Source of the DNA: Burkholderiaceae bacterium
GTDB lineage: Bacteria > Pseudomonadota > Gammaproteobacteria > Burkholderiales > Burkholderiaceae
NCBI GenBank assembly: GCA_947448695.1
Contig: CANFOL010000013.1
Location: 1 to 53,502, forward strand
DNA length: 53,502 nt
Direction: 5' to 3'
Both the position numbers and the translations under genes were made by a program. This document shows, piece after piece, positions 9,071 to 19,388 of this stretch; position 1 is the stretch's first letter; the number at the start of each line of letters is the position of its first letter. The notes under the pieces are model-generated. The model did no database searches and was not told where the DNA came from. It saw nothing but the letters and a program-made list of their open reading frames with translations.

Positions 9071-11386
9071 CTAGCGGTGTGTTTGCACTCCCATGACCGC
9101 TAAAGTTGCTAAATTGACAATCCGACGAACCGTCGATGAAGGGGTTAGAATGTGCACTGACTTTGCTGCACCTAATAAGATTGGGCCAATGGCAATTCCT
9201 TCACCTGCAGATTGCTTAAGTAAGTTATAAGAAATATTCGCTGCATCTAAATTTGGCATAACTAATAAATTTGCTTCACTACGCAATGTTGTATCTTTGA
9301 TGATGCTCATACGGATCTTGTCACTTAATGCACTATCACCATGCATTTCGCCATCAACTTCTAACTCAGGTGCAGTTTCTCGCAAAATCGCTAAAACTTT
9401 ACGCATCTTAATCGCGGACTCGTGATTGGAGGTACCAAAATTCGAGTGCGACAGAAGCGCCACTTTAGGGGTAATGTTAAATGACCTCACTTCAGCTGCA
9501 GCTAATAACGTAATCTGTGCAAGCTCTTCTGCGCTTGGGTCATAGTTAATGTGTGTATCAACGATAAATAATTGCCGTGTTGGTAAGACTAATGCATTCA
9601 TTGCTGCATACACTGTTGCCCCAACTTCATGTCCAATAATTTCATCAATGTAATGCAAGTGCGCAGATGGATTTCCGACAATGCCACAAATCATGCCATC
9701 GGCCTGATTCTTTTTTACCATTAACGATCCAATTAAAGTACTGCGTCTTCTCACTTCTAATTTAGCATATGGCTCGGTCACACCTTTTCGTTTGGTTAAC
9801 TCATAAAAGGTTTCCCAATAATCATTAAAACGATCATCTTGAGCTGGATTGGTGATGGTGTAATCCACATCACGTACAAGACGTAACCCAAGTCGCTCAA
9901 TCCGACGCTCAATAATCGATGGTCTACCAATTAAAATCGGTACTAAAATCCCCTCATCAACCAACACTTGTGTAGCGCGCAAGATTCTTTCGTCCTCACC
10001 CTCACAAAAAACAATTCTTTTTTGCCCTTCATCAATTTTCTTAGCCGCTGAGAACAGGGGCTTCATGATGGTTCCAGAGTGGTAAACAAATTGTTCAAGT
10101 TGCGATTGATACGCCGTAAAGTCTGGAATCGGGCGTGTTGCCACTCCTGAATCCATCGCTGCTTTTGCAACTGCTGGTGAAATAATCGTAATGAGTCTTG
10201 GATCAAATGGTTTAGGTATCAAGTACTCAGGTCCAAAAGTTAAATCAGCAATACCATATGCCGTCGCTACCACTTCGCTTTGCTCCGCACGTGCAAGCTC
10301 TGCTAAGGCATTCACAGCAGCAATTTCCATTTCACGGGTTATCGTTGTTGCACCAACATCTAATGCCCCTCTAAAAACAAAAGGGAAGCATAAAACGTTG
10401 TTCACTTGATTCGGATAATCCGTTCTGCCTGTGGCAATAATAGCGTCTGGTCTGACTTCCTTAACCTCAGCGGGGTGTATTTCGGGGGTTGGATTTGCCA
10501 GTACAAAAACCAATGGATTAGGAGCCATTTTTTTCACCATTTCTTGGCTCACGACTCCACCAGCAGATAATCCTAATAAAATGTCCGCATCACCCATGAC
10601 ATCGATTAACTTACGAGCATCCGTATCTTTAGCAAATACGTCTTTATCCGGATCCATCAATTCTTTACGACCCTTATATACAACTCCCGCTAAATCAGTT
10701 ACCCAGATATTTTCGACGCGCATCCCAAGATCTACGAGTAATTTGAGACAGGCTAGCGCAGCTGCGCCTGCTCCTGAGGCGACTAATTTCACATCTTTAA
10801 TGTCTTTGTTAACAATTTTTAAGCCATTGGTGATAGCTGCACCAACTACGATGGCAGTACCATGCTGATCATCATGGAAGACTGGAATCTTTAAGCGCTC
10901 ACGTAATTTACGCTCCACATAAAAACAATCTGGGGCTTTAATATCCTCTAGATTAATTCCGCCAAAGGTGGGCTCTAATGCAGCAATGGCCTCCACTAAC
11001 TTATCAGGATCGTTTTGATTGAGCTCTATGTCAAATACATCAATACCGGCAAATTTCTTGAATAAAACAGCTTTACCTTCCATCACCGGCTTACTGGCTA
11101 ATGCGCCAATATTACCAAGTCCGAGGACGGCTGTACCGTTTGTAATCACGCCAACTAAATTACCTCTTGATGTATATTTGAAAGCATTCGCTGGGTCAGC
11201 GACGATTTCAAGACACGCTGCAGCAACTCCCGGAGTGTATGCTAATGCTAAGTCCCGTTGATTGGTTAACTGCTTCGTGGGTGCTATCGCAATTTTTCCA
11301 GGAGTGGGAAATTGATGGTAGTCAAGGGCTGCTTGTTTTAAATTGGCTGCCTGATCGTTTTGTGCTTTACTTGACTGTTTACTCAT
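9071..11386 (-). CDS. maeB: NADP-dependent malic enzyme (MaeB type, with phosphotransacetylase-like C-terminal domain)
   Basis: Decarboxylates malate to pyruvate with NADP reduction. The malic domain (residues 1-165) has [16 protein letters not shown] and the metal-site region [11 protein letters not shown], then [11 protein letters not shown]. The NAD(P)-binding domain has [16 protein letters not shown] (about 207-222). From about residue 435 the sequence is a phosphate acetyltransferase-like domain ([36 protein letters not shown]) that in this family is regulatory and usually lacks PTA activity. Length 771 aa is typical. AGGAAA precedes the ATG. It is divergent from thiL (65 bp between starts). 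Confidence 0.97.
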   Translation of the reverse strand: MSKQSSKAQNDQAANLKQAALDYHQFPTPGKIAIAPTKQLTNQRDLALAYTPGVAAACLEIVADPANAFKYTSRGNLVGVITNGTAVLGLGNIGALASKPVMEGKAVLFKKFAGIDVFDIELNQNDPDKLVEAIAALEPTFGGINLEDIKAPDCFYVERKLRERLKIPVFHDDQHGTAIVVGAAITNGLKIVNKDIKDVKLVASGAGAAALACLKLLVDLGMRVENIWVTDLAGVVYKGRKELMDPDKDVFAKDTDARKLIDVMGDADILLGLSAGGVVSQEMVKKMAPNPLVFVLANPTPEIHPAEVKEVRPDAIIATGRTDYPNQVNNVLCFPFVFRGALDVGATTITREMEIAAVNALAELARAEQSEVVATAYGIADLTFGPEYLIPKPFDPRLITIISPAVAKAAMDSGVATRPIPDFTAYQSQLEQFVYHSGTIMKPLFSAAKKIDEGQKRIVFCEGEDERILRATQVLVDEGILVPILIGRPSIIERRIERLGLRLVRDVDYTITNPAQDDRFNDYWETFYELTKRKGVTEPYAKLEVRRRSTLIGSLMVKKNQADGMICGIVGNPSAHLHYIDEIIGHEVGATVYAAMNALVLPTRQLFIVDTHINYDPSAEELAQITLLAAAEVRSFNITPKVALLSHSNFGTSNHESAIKMRKVLAILRETAPELEVDGEMHGDSALSDKIRMSIIKDTTLRSEANLLVMPNLDAANISYNLLKQSAGEGIAIGPILLGAAKSVHILTPSSTVRRIVNLATLAVMGVQTHR

Positions 11387-11451
11387 ATTTTTCCTATTGC
11401 TAATTTTTAATTACTTTACGCTATTTATTTTGACAACTACTAGAAAATATC

Positions 11452-12483
11452 ATGACTTTTGAAGATTCTGACGCAATTGGCGAATTTGATGTCATTCGAC
11501 GATTCTTTAAGCCTCTTAAGGGCAATCTTTCTCAAGGGCATTTTCCTGAAACTTCCCTACTTTTAGGTATTGGTGATGATTGTGCTCTTTTAAACGCTCC
11601 TGTAAATGGTGAAGTTTACGCAATTACTAGCGATATGCTAGTTGAAGGTCGTCATTTTTTTAAAGATACAAGTCCTAGCTTATTGGGTCATAAGTGTTTG
11701 GCTGTCAATTTGTCTGATTTGGCAGCCATGGGGGCCAAACCTATTGCTTATAACTTAAGTATTGCGCTACCCAATATTGATGTCGACTGGTTAGAACAAT
11801 TTTCAAATGGTCTGCATGCCATTGCTGACTTCTATGGCTGCACACTGATTGGCGGTGATACGACCGCAGGTCCTTTAACCATCTCGATTACAGCAATTGG
11901 TAGCGTAGCGCCAAAACATGCGTTAAGACGCAGTGGTGCGAATATTGGGGATGATATTTGGATTTCAAATACGGTTGGCGATGCAAGATTGGTTCTAGGT
12001 TGTCGTCGAGGGGAATGGCATATAGAATTGCCATGGCAGGAACTGGCTGTTCGAATGGACGCGCCAACACCGCGGATCGATCTTGGACTGGGCTTAAGAG
12101 GTTTGGCAACGAGTGCTATTGATATTTCTGATGGCTTACTTGGGGATTTAAGACATATCCTAAATGCTTCAAAAGTAAGTGCGGACATTGTGATTGACGA
12201 TATTCCTTGCTCACCTGTTTTGCGGGAGGTCTCTCTAGAGCTTCGACGTTTATGTACGCTTAAAGGTGGGGATGACTATGAATTATGCTTTACAACGCCA
12301 AAGAAACAGCGCGCTCTCGTGCAAACTTTAAGCGAATATCTTCAATTACCGTTAACCCGCATTGGTGAGATTACTGCAATGACATCCGAACAACCCGAGA
12401 TGGCATTATTGGAAAAAGATGGTGTACCTTTACCTGCTGATTTAGCAAAACAATACATGCGTTCTTTTGATCACTTTAAATAA
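11452..12483 (+). CDS. thiL: Thiamine-monophosphate kinase
   Basis: ATP-dependent phosphorylation of thiamine monophosphate to thiamine diphosphate. Typical motifs: GIGDDCALL near residue 40, ITSDMLVEGRHF, an AIR-synthase-like core KCLAVNLSDLAAMGAKP, IGGDTTAG, and ISDGLLGDLRHIL followed by GGDDYELCF. Length 343 aa is slightly above the E. coli protein (325). First gene of the plus-strand run thiL-pgpA-pncC with 3-bp gaps, so translation is probably coupled. Confidence 0.97.
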   Translation: MTFEDSDAIGEFDVIRRFFKPLKGNLSQGHFPETSLLLGIGDDCALLNAPVNGEVYAITSDMLVEGRHFFKDTSPSLLGHKCLAVNLSDLAAMGAKPIAYNLSIALPNIDVDWLEQFSNGLHAIADFYGCTLIGGDTTAGPLTISITAIGSVAPKHALRRSGANIGDDIWISNTVGDARLVLGCRRGEWHIELPWQELAVRMDAPTPRIDLGLGLRGLATSAIDISDGLLGDLRHILNASKVSADIVIDDIPCSPVLREVSLELRRLCTLKGGDDYELCFTTPKKQRALVQTLSEYLQLPLTRIGEITAMTSEQPEMALLEKDGVPLPADLAKQYMRSFDHFK

Positions 12484-12486
12484 ACC

Positions 12487-13044
12487 ATGGACTACCCTCA
12501 ACTCCTAACTCTTCCCAATTTACGTTGGATGTTTAAACGCCCATGGCGCGCCATTGCCTTTGGTTTTGGCAGTGGTCTGAGCTCGATCGGACCGGGTACT
12601 GTGGGCACTTTATGGGCATGGGCCTTTGCACTTGTATGCCAATATTTTTTTATTGGGTATTCGATCGCAGATGTTTGCATCTTGCTGATCATAGGGTTTG
12701 GCTTGGGCTGTTGGGCTTGTGGCAAATCAGGCGCAGAGCTTTTGGTATTTGACCACTCGGGCATGGTTTGGGATGAAATCATCGCCTTTTGGATGATTTT
12801 GTTGTTCGTTTTGCCATGCTCTTGGAAAATACAATTTTTGGCTTTTGTTTTATTTCGTTTATTTGATATTGCCAAACCAGGTCCTATTCGCTGGATAGAT
12901 GCTTATTTCAAAACTTGGCAAGGTGGTGGCTTTTTCGGAAAATGGCCCCAACTTTTTCGTGGCTTTGGCGTGATGGTTGACGATCTTTTAGCTGCATTTT
13001 TTACTTTAATTGTTTTATCTGTTTTTATTAAGTTAGGTTTTTAA
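12487..13044 (+). CDS. pgpA: Phosphatidylglycerophosphatase A
   Basis: Inner-membrane phosphatase that converts phosphatidylglycerophosphate to phosphatidylglycerol. It has several hydrophobic segments and the family motifs GFGSGLSSIGPGTVGTLWAW (residues 26-45), VWDEIIAFWMIL with acidic ligands, and FRLFDIAKPGPIRWID. Length 185 aa. It sits 3 bp after thiL and 3 bp before pncC; the thiL-pgpA pairing is common in proteobacteria. Confidence 0.95.
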   Translation: MDYPQLLTLPNLRWMFKRPWRAIAFGFGSGLSSIGPGTVGTLWAWAFALVCQYFFIGYSIADVCILLIIGFGLGCWACGKSGAELLVFDHSGMVWDEIIAFWMILLFVLPCSWKIQFLAFVLFRLFDIAKPGPIRWIDAYFKTWQGGGFFGKWPQLFRGFGVMVDDLLAAFFTLIVLSVFIKLGF

Positions 13045-13047
13045 TTA

Positions 13048-13581
13048 ATGAATCAAGCTCCTCTTGAACAACATGTTTCGAAATTAGCCCAATTATTACT
13101 ATCCAAGCATTTATCTATTTGTACGGCTGAGTCCTGCACTGGGGGCATGGTTGCGGCTGCTTTAACTGAACTTTCAGGCTCTAGCAATTGGTTTGAGCGG
13201 GGGTTTGTGACCTATAGCAACAAATCTAAACACCAAGAACTGGGTATACCCATGGATTTAATTCAAACCCATGGGGCAGTGAGTCTCGCTGTTGCACAAG
13301 CAATGGCTAAAGGCGCGATTAGCGCTAGTGGTGCAAAGGTTTCATTAGCGATTACTGGTGTGGCCGGTCCAACGGGTGGCAGCCTAGAAAAACCTGTTGG
13401 CTTTGTTTGCTTTGCTTGGGCTATCGAGTATCAGGGCTCACTCGTCTTAGAAAGTGCGGGCGTTCCTTTATTAAGCCCCCAAGATGTGATTACTGACCAA
13501 ACTCGCTCGCATGTGCGCACTCTTGCACGTGACTTTGCGATTGCTGGCATGATCAACCGCCTAGAAAAAATCTTGAAATAA
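13048..13581 (+). CDS. pncC: Nicotinamide-nucleotide amidase (CinA C-terminal domain family)
   Basis: Deamidates nicotinamide mononucleotide to nicotinate mononucleotide in the pyridine nucleotide cycle. The stand-alone CinA C-terminal domain shows CTAESCTGGMVAAALTELSG (active-site Ser region, residues 26-45), the helix and strand RGFVTYSNKSK, and AITGVAGPTGG. Length 177 aa. Third gene of thiL-pgpA-pncC, converging on pyrF with 4 bp between stops. Confidence 0.94.
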   Translation: MNQAPLEQHVSKLAQLLLSKHLSICTAESCTGGMVAAALTELSGSSNWFERGFVTYSNKSKHQELGIPMDLIQTHGAVSLAVAQAMAKGAISASGAKVSLAITGVAGPTGGSLEKPVGFVCFAWAIEYQGSLVLESAGVPLLSPQDVITDQTRSHVRTLARDFAIAGMINRLEKILK

Positions 13582-13585
13582 ATTC

Positions 13586-14440
13586 TTAGACGGCCCGGAT
13601 AGCGTCGCGGGTTTGCATTGCTACTTTTCTTGCTGCTTGTGCAAAATCTTGATCCCGACTGGCATATAGAATTGCCCGCGATGAATTAATCAGTAGATTA
13701 GTGCTGTGCCCCGCTTTAACTGTGGCAACGGTATCCCCACCTTGTGCACCAATACCTGGGATCAAAAGAGGCATGGCATCGCCAACAATTTTTCGGACGG
13801 TCTCAATCTCCGCCGGAAAGGTCGCACCAACGACTAAACCAATTTGACCGGACGTATTCCATTTGTCAGCGGCTAATTGTGCTACTTTTTCAAATAACTT
13901 TTGAGGTGCTTGCCCATTATTTAACTCTAAAAACTGTAAGTCTGAACCACCTGGGTTGGATGTTCTGCACAGAATAAACACACCGCGATCCTTGTACTCT
14001 AGATAGGGCGCTATTGAATCAAAGCCCATATAAGGGTTCACCGTGACAGCATCCGCCTGATACCTTTCAAAAGCCTCTGTTGCATAATGATTCGCGGTTG
14101 ATCCAATATCGCCACGTTTAGCATCTAAAATAACCGGAATATCAGGGTAATTTTGGTGAATATAGTCGATTAATTGCTCTAACTGGTCTTCAGCCCTTGC
14201 AGAAGCAAAATAGGCAATTTGTGGCTTATAAGCACAAACGAGGTCAGCCGTGGCATCAACAATCTCTCTACAAAAAGAATAGATAGCTCCTCCTTGCCCT
14301 CCAATAGAGGGTGGTAATGTGGATATATCAGGGTCCAGCCCGACGCAGAGCATAGTATTGTGGGACGCCACCCGTTGTTGATACTTTTGTACAAAGCCAT
14401 TAACACTACTTTTGACAGGGTAATTTGCCTGGTCATTCAT
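13586..14440 (-). CDS. pyrF: Orotidine-5'-phosphate decarboxylase (type 2)
   Basis: Last step of UMP synthesis. The longer, type 2 subfamily is indicated by length (284 aa) and by [14 protein letters not shown] and the active-site [18 protein letters not shown], with the Asp-Lys-Asp cluster near residue 110. A C-terminal phosphate-binding stretch [12 protein letters not shown] follows. Convergent with pncC and divergent from corA. Confidence 0.97.
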   Translation of the reverse strand: MNDQANYPVKSSVNGFVQKYQQRVASHNTMLCVGLDPDISTLPPSIGGQGGAIYSFCREIVDATADLVCAYKPQIAYFASARAEDQLEQLIDYIHQNYPDIPVILDAKRGDIGSTANHYATEAFERYQADAVTVNPYMGFDSIAPYLEYKDRGVFILCRTSNPGGSDLQFLELNNGQAPQKLFEKVAQLAADKWNTSGQIGLVVGATFPAEIETVRKIVGDAMPLLIPGIGAQGGDTVATVKAGHSTNLLINSSRAILYASRDQDFAQAARKVAMQTRDAIRAV

Positions 14441-14517
14441 AAATTTGTTCCTAGTTCTTTTTAATAATATAAACTCTCTTATGATTCTAGTTGAGAAGTA
14501 TTTTTGGGGCCCCTCAG

Positions 14518-15483
14518 ATGATTAATTTATTCACCCTTCAAAACGGCCGTTTAGCACAAGAACAAGTAGAAGATCGAAATGAACTTCTAAAATATCATGA
14601 CCCTATTTGGATCGATGCGATTGAGCCAGATGACGAAGAACTAAGCTGGATTAAAGAAGCTTTTGGAGTCACTTTGCCTGAGCTTGAGGAATTAGGTGAT
14701 TTAGAGGCATCTGCAAGGTATTTTGAGGGTGAAGATGGTTATCTACATATCCGTACTGACTTTCTACTCGATGAAGATGATGAGTCTCGTAACGTTCGCG
14801 TCGCTTTTATTTTGACCAACAATACCCTGTTTTCAATCCATGATGAAGATCTTCCAGTTTTCCGCTTAGTCCGGATGCGTGCTCGTTTACGTCCTGGGTC
14901 AGTCAATGATGCCAAAGATGTTTTATTGGATTTGTATTCTACGGATGCTGAATATTCTGCCGACTCATTAGAAGAGGTTTATGAAAGCCTTGAAGAAGCA
15001 GGTAAAGTCGTTTTGGCTGATACGGTGACCGATCAAATTGCTGCGACGGTTCTTGAAACGATTGCTAAAGAAGAAGACGTAAATGGTCGTATTCGGCGCA
15101 ATGTGATGGATACTCGTCGCGCCCTGTCCTACTTGATGCGCAGTAAGTTGTTATCAGATCTCCAACAGGAAGAGGCACGCCTCATTTTGCGTGACATCGA
15201 TTCTCTTGAAAACCATACTGCTTTCTTATTCGATAAGATCAACTTCTTGATGGATGCGACAGTCGGTTTCATTAATATTAATCAAAATAAAATTATTAAA
15301 ATCTTCGCGGTTGTGTCCGTTGGGCTCATGCCACCAACACTGCTGGCAAGTATCTGGGGTATGAATTTTGAGTTTATGCCTGAATTAAAACTTATTCTTG
15401 GATATCCTGGCGCTCTCATACTCATGGCAATTTCGACGATTGCACCGCTTTGGTATTTCAAACGCAAAGGCTGGATGGATTAG
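14518..15483 (+). CDS. corA: Magnesium/cobalt transporter CorA
   Basis: Pentameric inner-membrane Mg2+ channel. A large cytoplasmic N-terminal domain ([29 protein letters not shown]) is followed by a long helix, and two C-terminal membrane segments flank the hallmark [13 protein letters not shown] (GMN selectivity loop). The C-terminal tail ends FKRKGWMD. The ATG at 14518 (MINLF) is chosen over an upstream in-frame TTG at 14491, giving 321 aa, the usual size. Confidence 0.97.
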   Translation: MINLFTLQNGRLAQEQVEDRNELLKYHDPIWIDAIEPDDEELSWIKEAFGVTLPELEELGDLEASARYFEGEDGYLHIRTDFLLDEDDESRNVRVAFILTNNTLFSIHDEDLPVFRLVRMRARLRPGSVNDAKDVLLDLYSTDAEYSADSLEEVYESLEEAGKVVLADTVTDQIAATVLETIAKEEDVNGRIRRNVMDTRRALSYLMRSKLLSDLQQEEARLILRDIDSLENHTAFLFDKINFLMDATVGFININQNKIIKIFAVVSVGLMPPTLLASIWGMNFEFMPELKLILGYPGALILMAISTIAPLWYFKRKGWMD

Positions 15484-15525
15484 TTACAAGCTTTCTGATG
15501 ATTTGCCTTGAACGATGCAAGAGTC

Positions 15526-16434
15526 TTAAAGTCGTGACTTGCGAATCATTTGTAATACTGCTGCGGTATCCAAACTGCCACTAGGCAGATTACGCCACAC
15601 TTCAAATGCTTCTGCAGCCTGCTCTACCAACATGCCCAGCCCATCTTTCGCCTGAAATCCACAAGCTTTCATTTGGGCCATAAAGTGAGTCTCTTTGCCA
15701 TAAACCATGTCGTAAGCTAAGCTTGGTTGGTTTGGTTGCATGATCTGCTTTAAATGTTGGGCTTGTTCCGGTTCAAATGGCGATGAGCCCTGCAAACCCG
15801 AAGAGGTGCCATTGATGATGATTGGATATGCTTCTTCAATTTGCATAATATGTGCGAGCGCCATTGCGCTCAGTTGAACACCTGATACTTGCGCTTGTGG
15901 TAAAAAACGGTCTACTATGGCCTGCGCTTTTGCGAGAGTGCGATTAGCAATCGTGATTTTCCCTGGATTTTTTTCCATGAGTGGCAATATCACTCCCTGT
16001 ACGGCACCCCCAGCACCGATCATCAATACACTTTCCCCAGCAATCTGAAAAGGATGCTTTTCAATATCTCTGACCAATCCAACTCCATCAGAATTGTCTC
16101 CAACATAGTGTCCATTTTCTTGCCAAAGAATATTAACAACCCCTGCAGCTTGAGCTCTCTCAGTCAATTTCTGACACAACTGAAATGCTTCTAATTTAAA
16201 TGGCACTGTCACATTAAGACCTTGCCCACCTCTTGCAAAAAAGGTCTCGACTGTTGGTGTAAATTGTCCTAAATCTGCATAGAGTTTGCCGTAATAAATG
16301 GGTTGCTTGACTTGCAAAGCAAATTGCTCATGAATGAAGGGCGATAAGCTATGTGCCACAGGATTACCAATCACCCCATATACATCCAGTCGTGGATGCA
16401 TTCTTGGGTCAAGTTGGGTCGCAATCGTATTCAT
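15526..16434 (-). CDS. aroE: Shikimate dehydrogenase
   Basis: NADPH-dependent reduction of 3-dehydroshikimate in aromatic amino-acid synthesis. Substrate-binding VIGNPVAHSLSPFIHEQF lies near residue 21-38; NVTVPFKLEA carries the catalytic Lys; NSDGVGLVRDIE and the dinucleotide-binding GAGGAVQGVILPL follow. Length 302 aa is at the upper end because of about 17 extra N-terminal residues. Its start overlaps the tonB-like stop as ATGA, so it is the last gene of a coupled rnb-tonB-aroE run. Confidence 0.97.
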   Translation of the reverse strand: MNTIATQLDPRMHPRLDVYGVIGNPVAHSLSPFIHEQFALQVKQPIYYGKLYADLGQFTPTVETFFARGGQGLNVTVPFKLEAFQLCQKLTERAQAAGVVNILWQENGHYVGDNSDGVGLVRDIEKHPFQIAGESVLMIGAGGAVQGVILPLMEKNPGKITIANRTLAKAQAIVDRFLPQAQVSGVQLSAMALAHIMQIEEAYPIIINGTSSGLQGSSPFEPEQAQHLKQIMQPNQPSLAYDMVYGKETHFMAQMKACGFQAKDGLGMLVEQAAEAFEVWRNLPSGSLDTAAVLQMIRKSRL

Positions 16435-17294
16435 GGTTTGGGACTTGTCATTTTTAATTCTAATTGAGTTTGCCCACTACCCTTCACAAACGCAAAGGTT
16501 GCAATCCAATCAATCACATCGAGTTGGGATCTCATGCTCGCGGGAAATTTTTCAAAAGGTGCACAAGCCTGAATAATAGCCAAGGTTTGTCGATCTAGTT
16601 CTAAATTACCAGAAGATTTTTCAACTTTAGGCTTTATCAGCATTTTTCCTTCGCGATCAATACTCACCATCACAATTAAACTACCATATAAAGGCTGGCC
16701 ACCGCTTCTTGGAAAAAATTTAGTACCGTAAGCCTCTACTTTGTTACGCATACTGTTGTAATACTCTGCATACACCACGGATTTTGCACTTGTTGATGTC
16801 AATGTAGCTTTGCGGGGTCTTTGACTTTCTAATTCAATCCGCTTTGCTAGCTCTGCCTCTAATGGGTCCGTCACTTGTTTTTCTACGGAGGTTTTACCTT
16901 GCGTGGTTTTTTTTTGTTGACTACCATCTTCTCGCAGACTACTTAATAAGCGATTTTGTTCCACTTGTAACGTATTTAATTTTTCTGCAAGGCCAGGAAT
17001 CATCGGGGAAAGGGCACTTGCGTTCATCGGCGCTTCCTGCTGTCCCCCACCATTTAAATTATGTTGTGCAAGACGCTTAGGGTTAACTGGGGCATTTTGA
17101 CTCTGGCTATTGACCAGAACGACTGCAAGTGGTGCCTTGAGGTGTTTAGGCTCGATCACTGGATCAGATTTTTTCATGGACAAAATCATTAAATGAATCA
17201 AACCAGAAATCACCAGTGCAACCACAATCGATCGCTTGTACCATTGAAGATTAACTGCGCTACCCGAAGCTTCGTTAAGGGTGAGTGCTGTCAT
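16431..17294 (-). CDS. TonB-like energy transducer / TonB C-terminal domain protein
   Basis: One N-terminal membrane helix (SIVVALVISGLIHLMIL, residues 23-39) precedes a long charged periplasmic spacer and a C-terminal TonB-like domain (about residues 195-280: GQPLYGSLIVMVSIDREGKM, LELDRQTLAIIQACAPFEKF). No ExbB/ExbD genes adjoin it, so the role in receptor energisation is inferred from fold only. The ATG at 17294 is preferred to an in-frame TTG at 17318 because AGGTGA precedes it; this gives 287 aa and a 20-bp overlap with the rnb 3' end. The same gene trio is common in Burkholderiales. Confidence 0.85.
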   Translation of the reverse strand: MTALTLNEASGSAVNLQWYKRSIVVALVISGLIHLMILSMKKSDPVIEPKHLKAPLAVVLVNSQSQNAPVNPKRLAQHNLNGGGQQEAPMNASALSPMIPGLAEKLNTLQVEQNRLLSSLREDGSQQKKTTQGKTSVEKQVTDPLEAELAKRIELESQRPRKATLTSTSAKSVVYAEYYNSMRNKVEAYGTKFFPRSGGQPLYGSLIVMVSIDREGKMLIKPKVEKSSGNLELDRQTLAIIQACAPFEKFPASMRSQLDVIDWIATFAFVKGSGQTQLELKMTSPKP

Positions 17295-19386
17295 TACTTT
17301 CACCTGGAGCAGGTTCAACTATCAACTCAACAACTGGATTAGGCACTTCTTCTATCTCGGTCTCGAAAGACGTAGATTGTGTTTCTAGAATTTGAATGAC
17401 GCGGACTGATGCTGTGAGTAAAAGTAAATCAATCTCGAGGATTTCAACTTCAACCCGTGCCCCTCGCGGTGCGTTTTGTAATTCAGGGACAAATAAACGT
17501 AAAGGAATCGGCTCGACCCTCACCATACCTTCTTTTTGCACACGCACATATCCACTCCATGGCAAGCCCTGTACCTCAAGCCAACGTAAGGACCAATACT
17601 TTTCAGCGATTTGCTGATACGCGTTGTAAGAAGTGTAGGTAGCATCAAATTCTGCGCAAAGACCCATGATCTTTGTATCTTTGGGGACAAATGGTGCAGC
17701 CAACTTTGCCATGACGCCCTTTTGCACGTAAGCGATCAGTTGCCATTGATTAACCAGATCAGCATACCTTCGTAAGGGTGATGTACACCATGCATAGTTT
17801 TCAACTCCTAAGCCTTCATGACGACAAGGTGTTGTTTGCATTCTGGTTCGTTGCGCCCCCCATCCTTGCTGCGCCCGGTAAATTGCCGGAAGCTCATGCT
17901 CTGCAAGAATCGATCCCCAGGTCTGATTACTAAAAATCATCCACTCCGCAACGATGGAATCAATGACTGAGCCGCGTTGGCGAGATGCAATAACGGGTAT
18001 CCAATCTTGATCTTGGATGGGGCTTCTCAGTAAAGTTTCCGCGGTCAGTACTTGCTTATTACTAGTTTGAATTTCAAAATGAAAATCCCGTGGCAAACTT
18101 CCAGGCTCCGGCGGGCCCAGTCTTTCTTCACGCTGACCATGCTCCACTCGAACCATTTGTCGCTGTGCGTGCAATTGCTTAGCAGCCAGCCAAAGAACAG
18201 CTAACTCTTGGCGATAAACAATATCAGTTCGAGTAGGATCTTCAATCGACACTTCATTGACAAGAGGCTCAATATCACCCAATCGAAGATTATCTGCAAT
18301 GAGCGTTTTTTCAAGAACTGTAGTGGGCGCAATACTAGTGTCGATGGTCCCATCGGCAAAAGTAGTTACATATAAAGAAATCGTCGGTCTAGCAGTATGT
18401 TCATTTAATGAAAATATCTCGATGACCGATGGCGGCAGCATGGTAATTTTTCCGCATGGAAAATATACTGTAGACATGCGTTTTTGAGCCACTTGATCCA
18501 AGGGATCCCCTGGAGCAATCGCAAGTCCAGGAACGGCTATATGCACCCCAATTTGATATTTTCCATCGGGTAGTAAGGTCACCGAAAAAGCATCATCAAT
18601 CTCCGTGGTAGCGGCGTCATCAATTGAAAATGCTTTAGCTGTAGCTAGTGGTAAATCCTTAACGATTTTTTGCCACGCCGCCTCTGACAGAAATGCGTCT
18701 GAAGAAAATTGTGGCCCCTTTGGAAAGAATTCTTTTAAAAATTTCCCTTGATGAATCTCGAGGGGAGAATGGATCGCTCCTAACTGAAGTAATAATTGTG
18801 CGGAATTGATGCCTAGTTGCTGGCTAACATTACTTAAGGCCTTATACGCAATACCATTTTTATCTGGGCTCCACAGTAATTGCTGTGTAACTTGAGCTAT
18901 CATATCCGGCAAATGGCCTTCTAACATTTGCTCTTCCCACTCTTTTTGCAATTGCGCCTCTTTACGTTTGCGCTCGACCGATGCCAGCGCTGCTTGTAAT
19001 TGGTCTTCTGGCGCTCTTAAAAATTGCCCACGGCCTTTTCTGCGGAAATAAATGGGGGCGCTTTGCAATGCAATCGCTAGAGCAATGATTTGAGCGGACT
19101 GTACTCCTTCGCCAAAATAATCTTTTGCTACCTGATCAAATTTAAACTCCGCTTCAGGGGCGCATTCCCATAAAAAATCCATATCAATTTGTGCAGCTAA
19201 CTCTTGCGCTTCAAGAATTGCTTTATCTAAATCTTGGTTTGACCACTGGTGCCAAACTTCCCGAGCCTTGAGTTTGATCCGCTTACCAAATTGAGTTTGA
19301 GCAGCATAGTGATCTGCGCCAGCAACAAAGGCGCCAATCGTTGAGGCTCCTTTAATTTCGCCACCTTCTTCGTATATAAAATGCAT
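17275..19386 (-). CDS. rnb: RNase II family exoribonuclease (RNB domain)
   Basis: 3'-5' exoribonuclease of the RNase II/R superfamily. The RNB catalytic domain starts near residue 250 with KAFSIDDAATTEIDDAFSVT, carrying the Asp residues that bind catalytic Mg2+, then GVHIAVPGLAIAPGD and the late-domain CTSPLRRYADLVNQWQL. The N-terminal 230 residues are less conserved and the C-terminal part resembles a degenerate S1 domain. 703 aa, slightly larger than E. coli RNase II (644). The gene follows mpl by 2 bp and overlaps the tonB-like gene. Whether it is RNase II- or R-like in specificity cannot be told here. Confidence 0.9.
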   Translation of the reverse strand: MHFIYEEGGEIKGASTIGAFVAGADHYAAQTQFGKRIKLKAREVWHQWSNQDLDKAILEAQELAAQIDMDFLWECAPEAEFKFDQVAKDYFGEGVQSAQIIALAIALQSAPIYFRRKGRGQFLRAPEDQLQAALASVERKRKEAQLQKEWEEQMLEGHLPDMIAQVTQQLLWSPDKNGIAYKALSNVSQQLGINSAQLLLQLGAIHSPLEIHQGKFLKEFFPKGPQFSSDAFLSEAAWQKIVKDLPLATAKAFSIDDAATTEIDDAFSVTLLPDGKYQIGVHIAVPGLAIAPGDPLDQVAQKRMSTVYFPCGKITMLPPSVIEIFSLNEHTARPTISLYVTTFADGTIDTSIAPTTVLEKTLIADNLRLGDIEPLVNEVSIEDPTRTDIVYRQELAVLWLAAKQLHAQRQMVRVEHGQREERLGPPEPGSLPRDFHFEIQTSNKQVLTAETLLRSPIQDQDWIPVIASRQRGSVIDSIVAEWMIFSNQTWGSILAEHELPAIYRAQQGWGAQRTRMQTTPCRHEGLGVENYAWCTSPLRRYADLVNQWQLIAYVQKGVMAKLAAPFVPKDTKIMGLCAEFDATYTSYNAYQQIAEKYWSLRWLEVQGLPWSGYVRVQKEGMVRVEPIPLRLFVPELQNAPRGARVEVEILEIDLLLLTASVRVIQILETQSTSFETEIEEVPNPVVELIVEPAPGESNDSTHP

Positions 19387-19388
19387 AG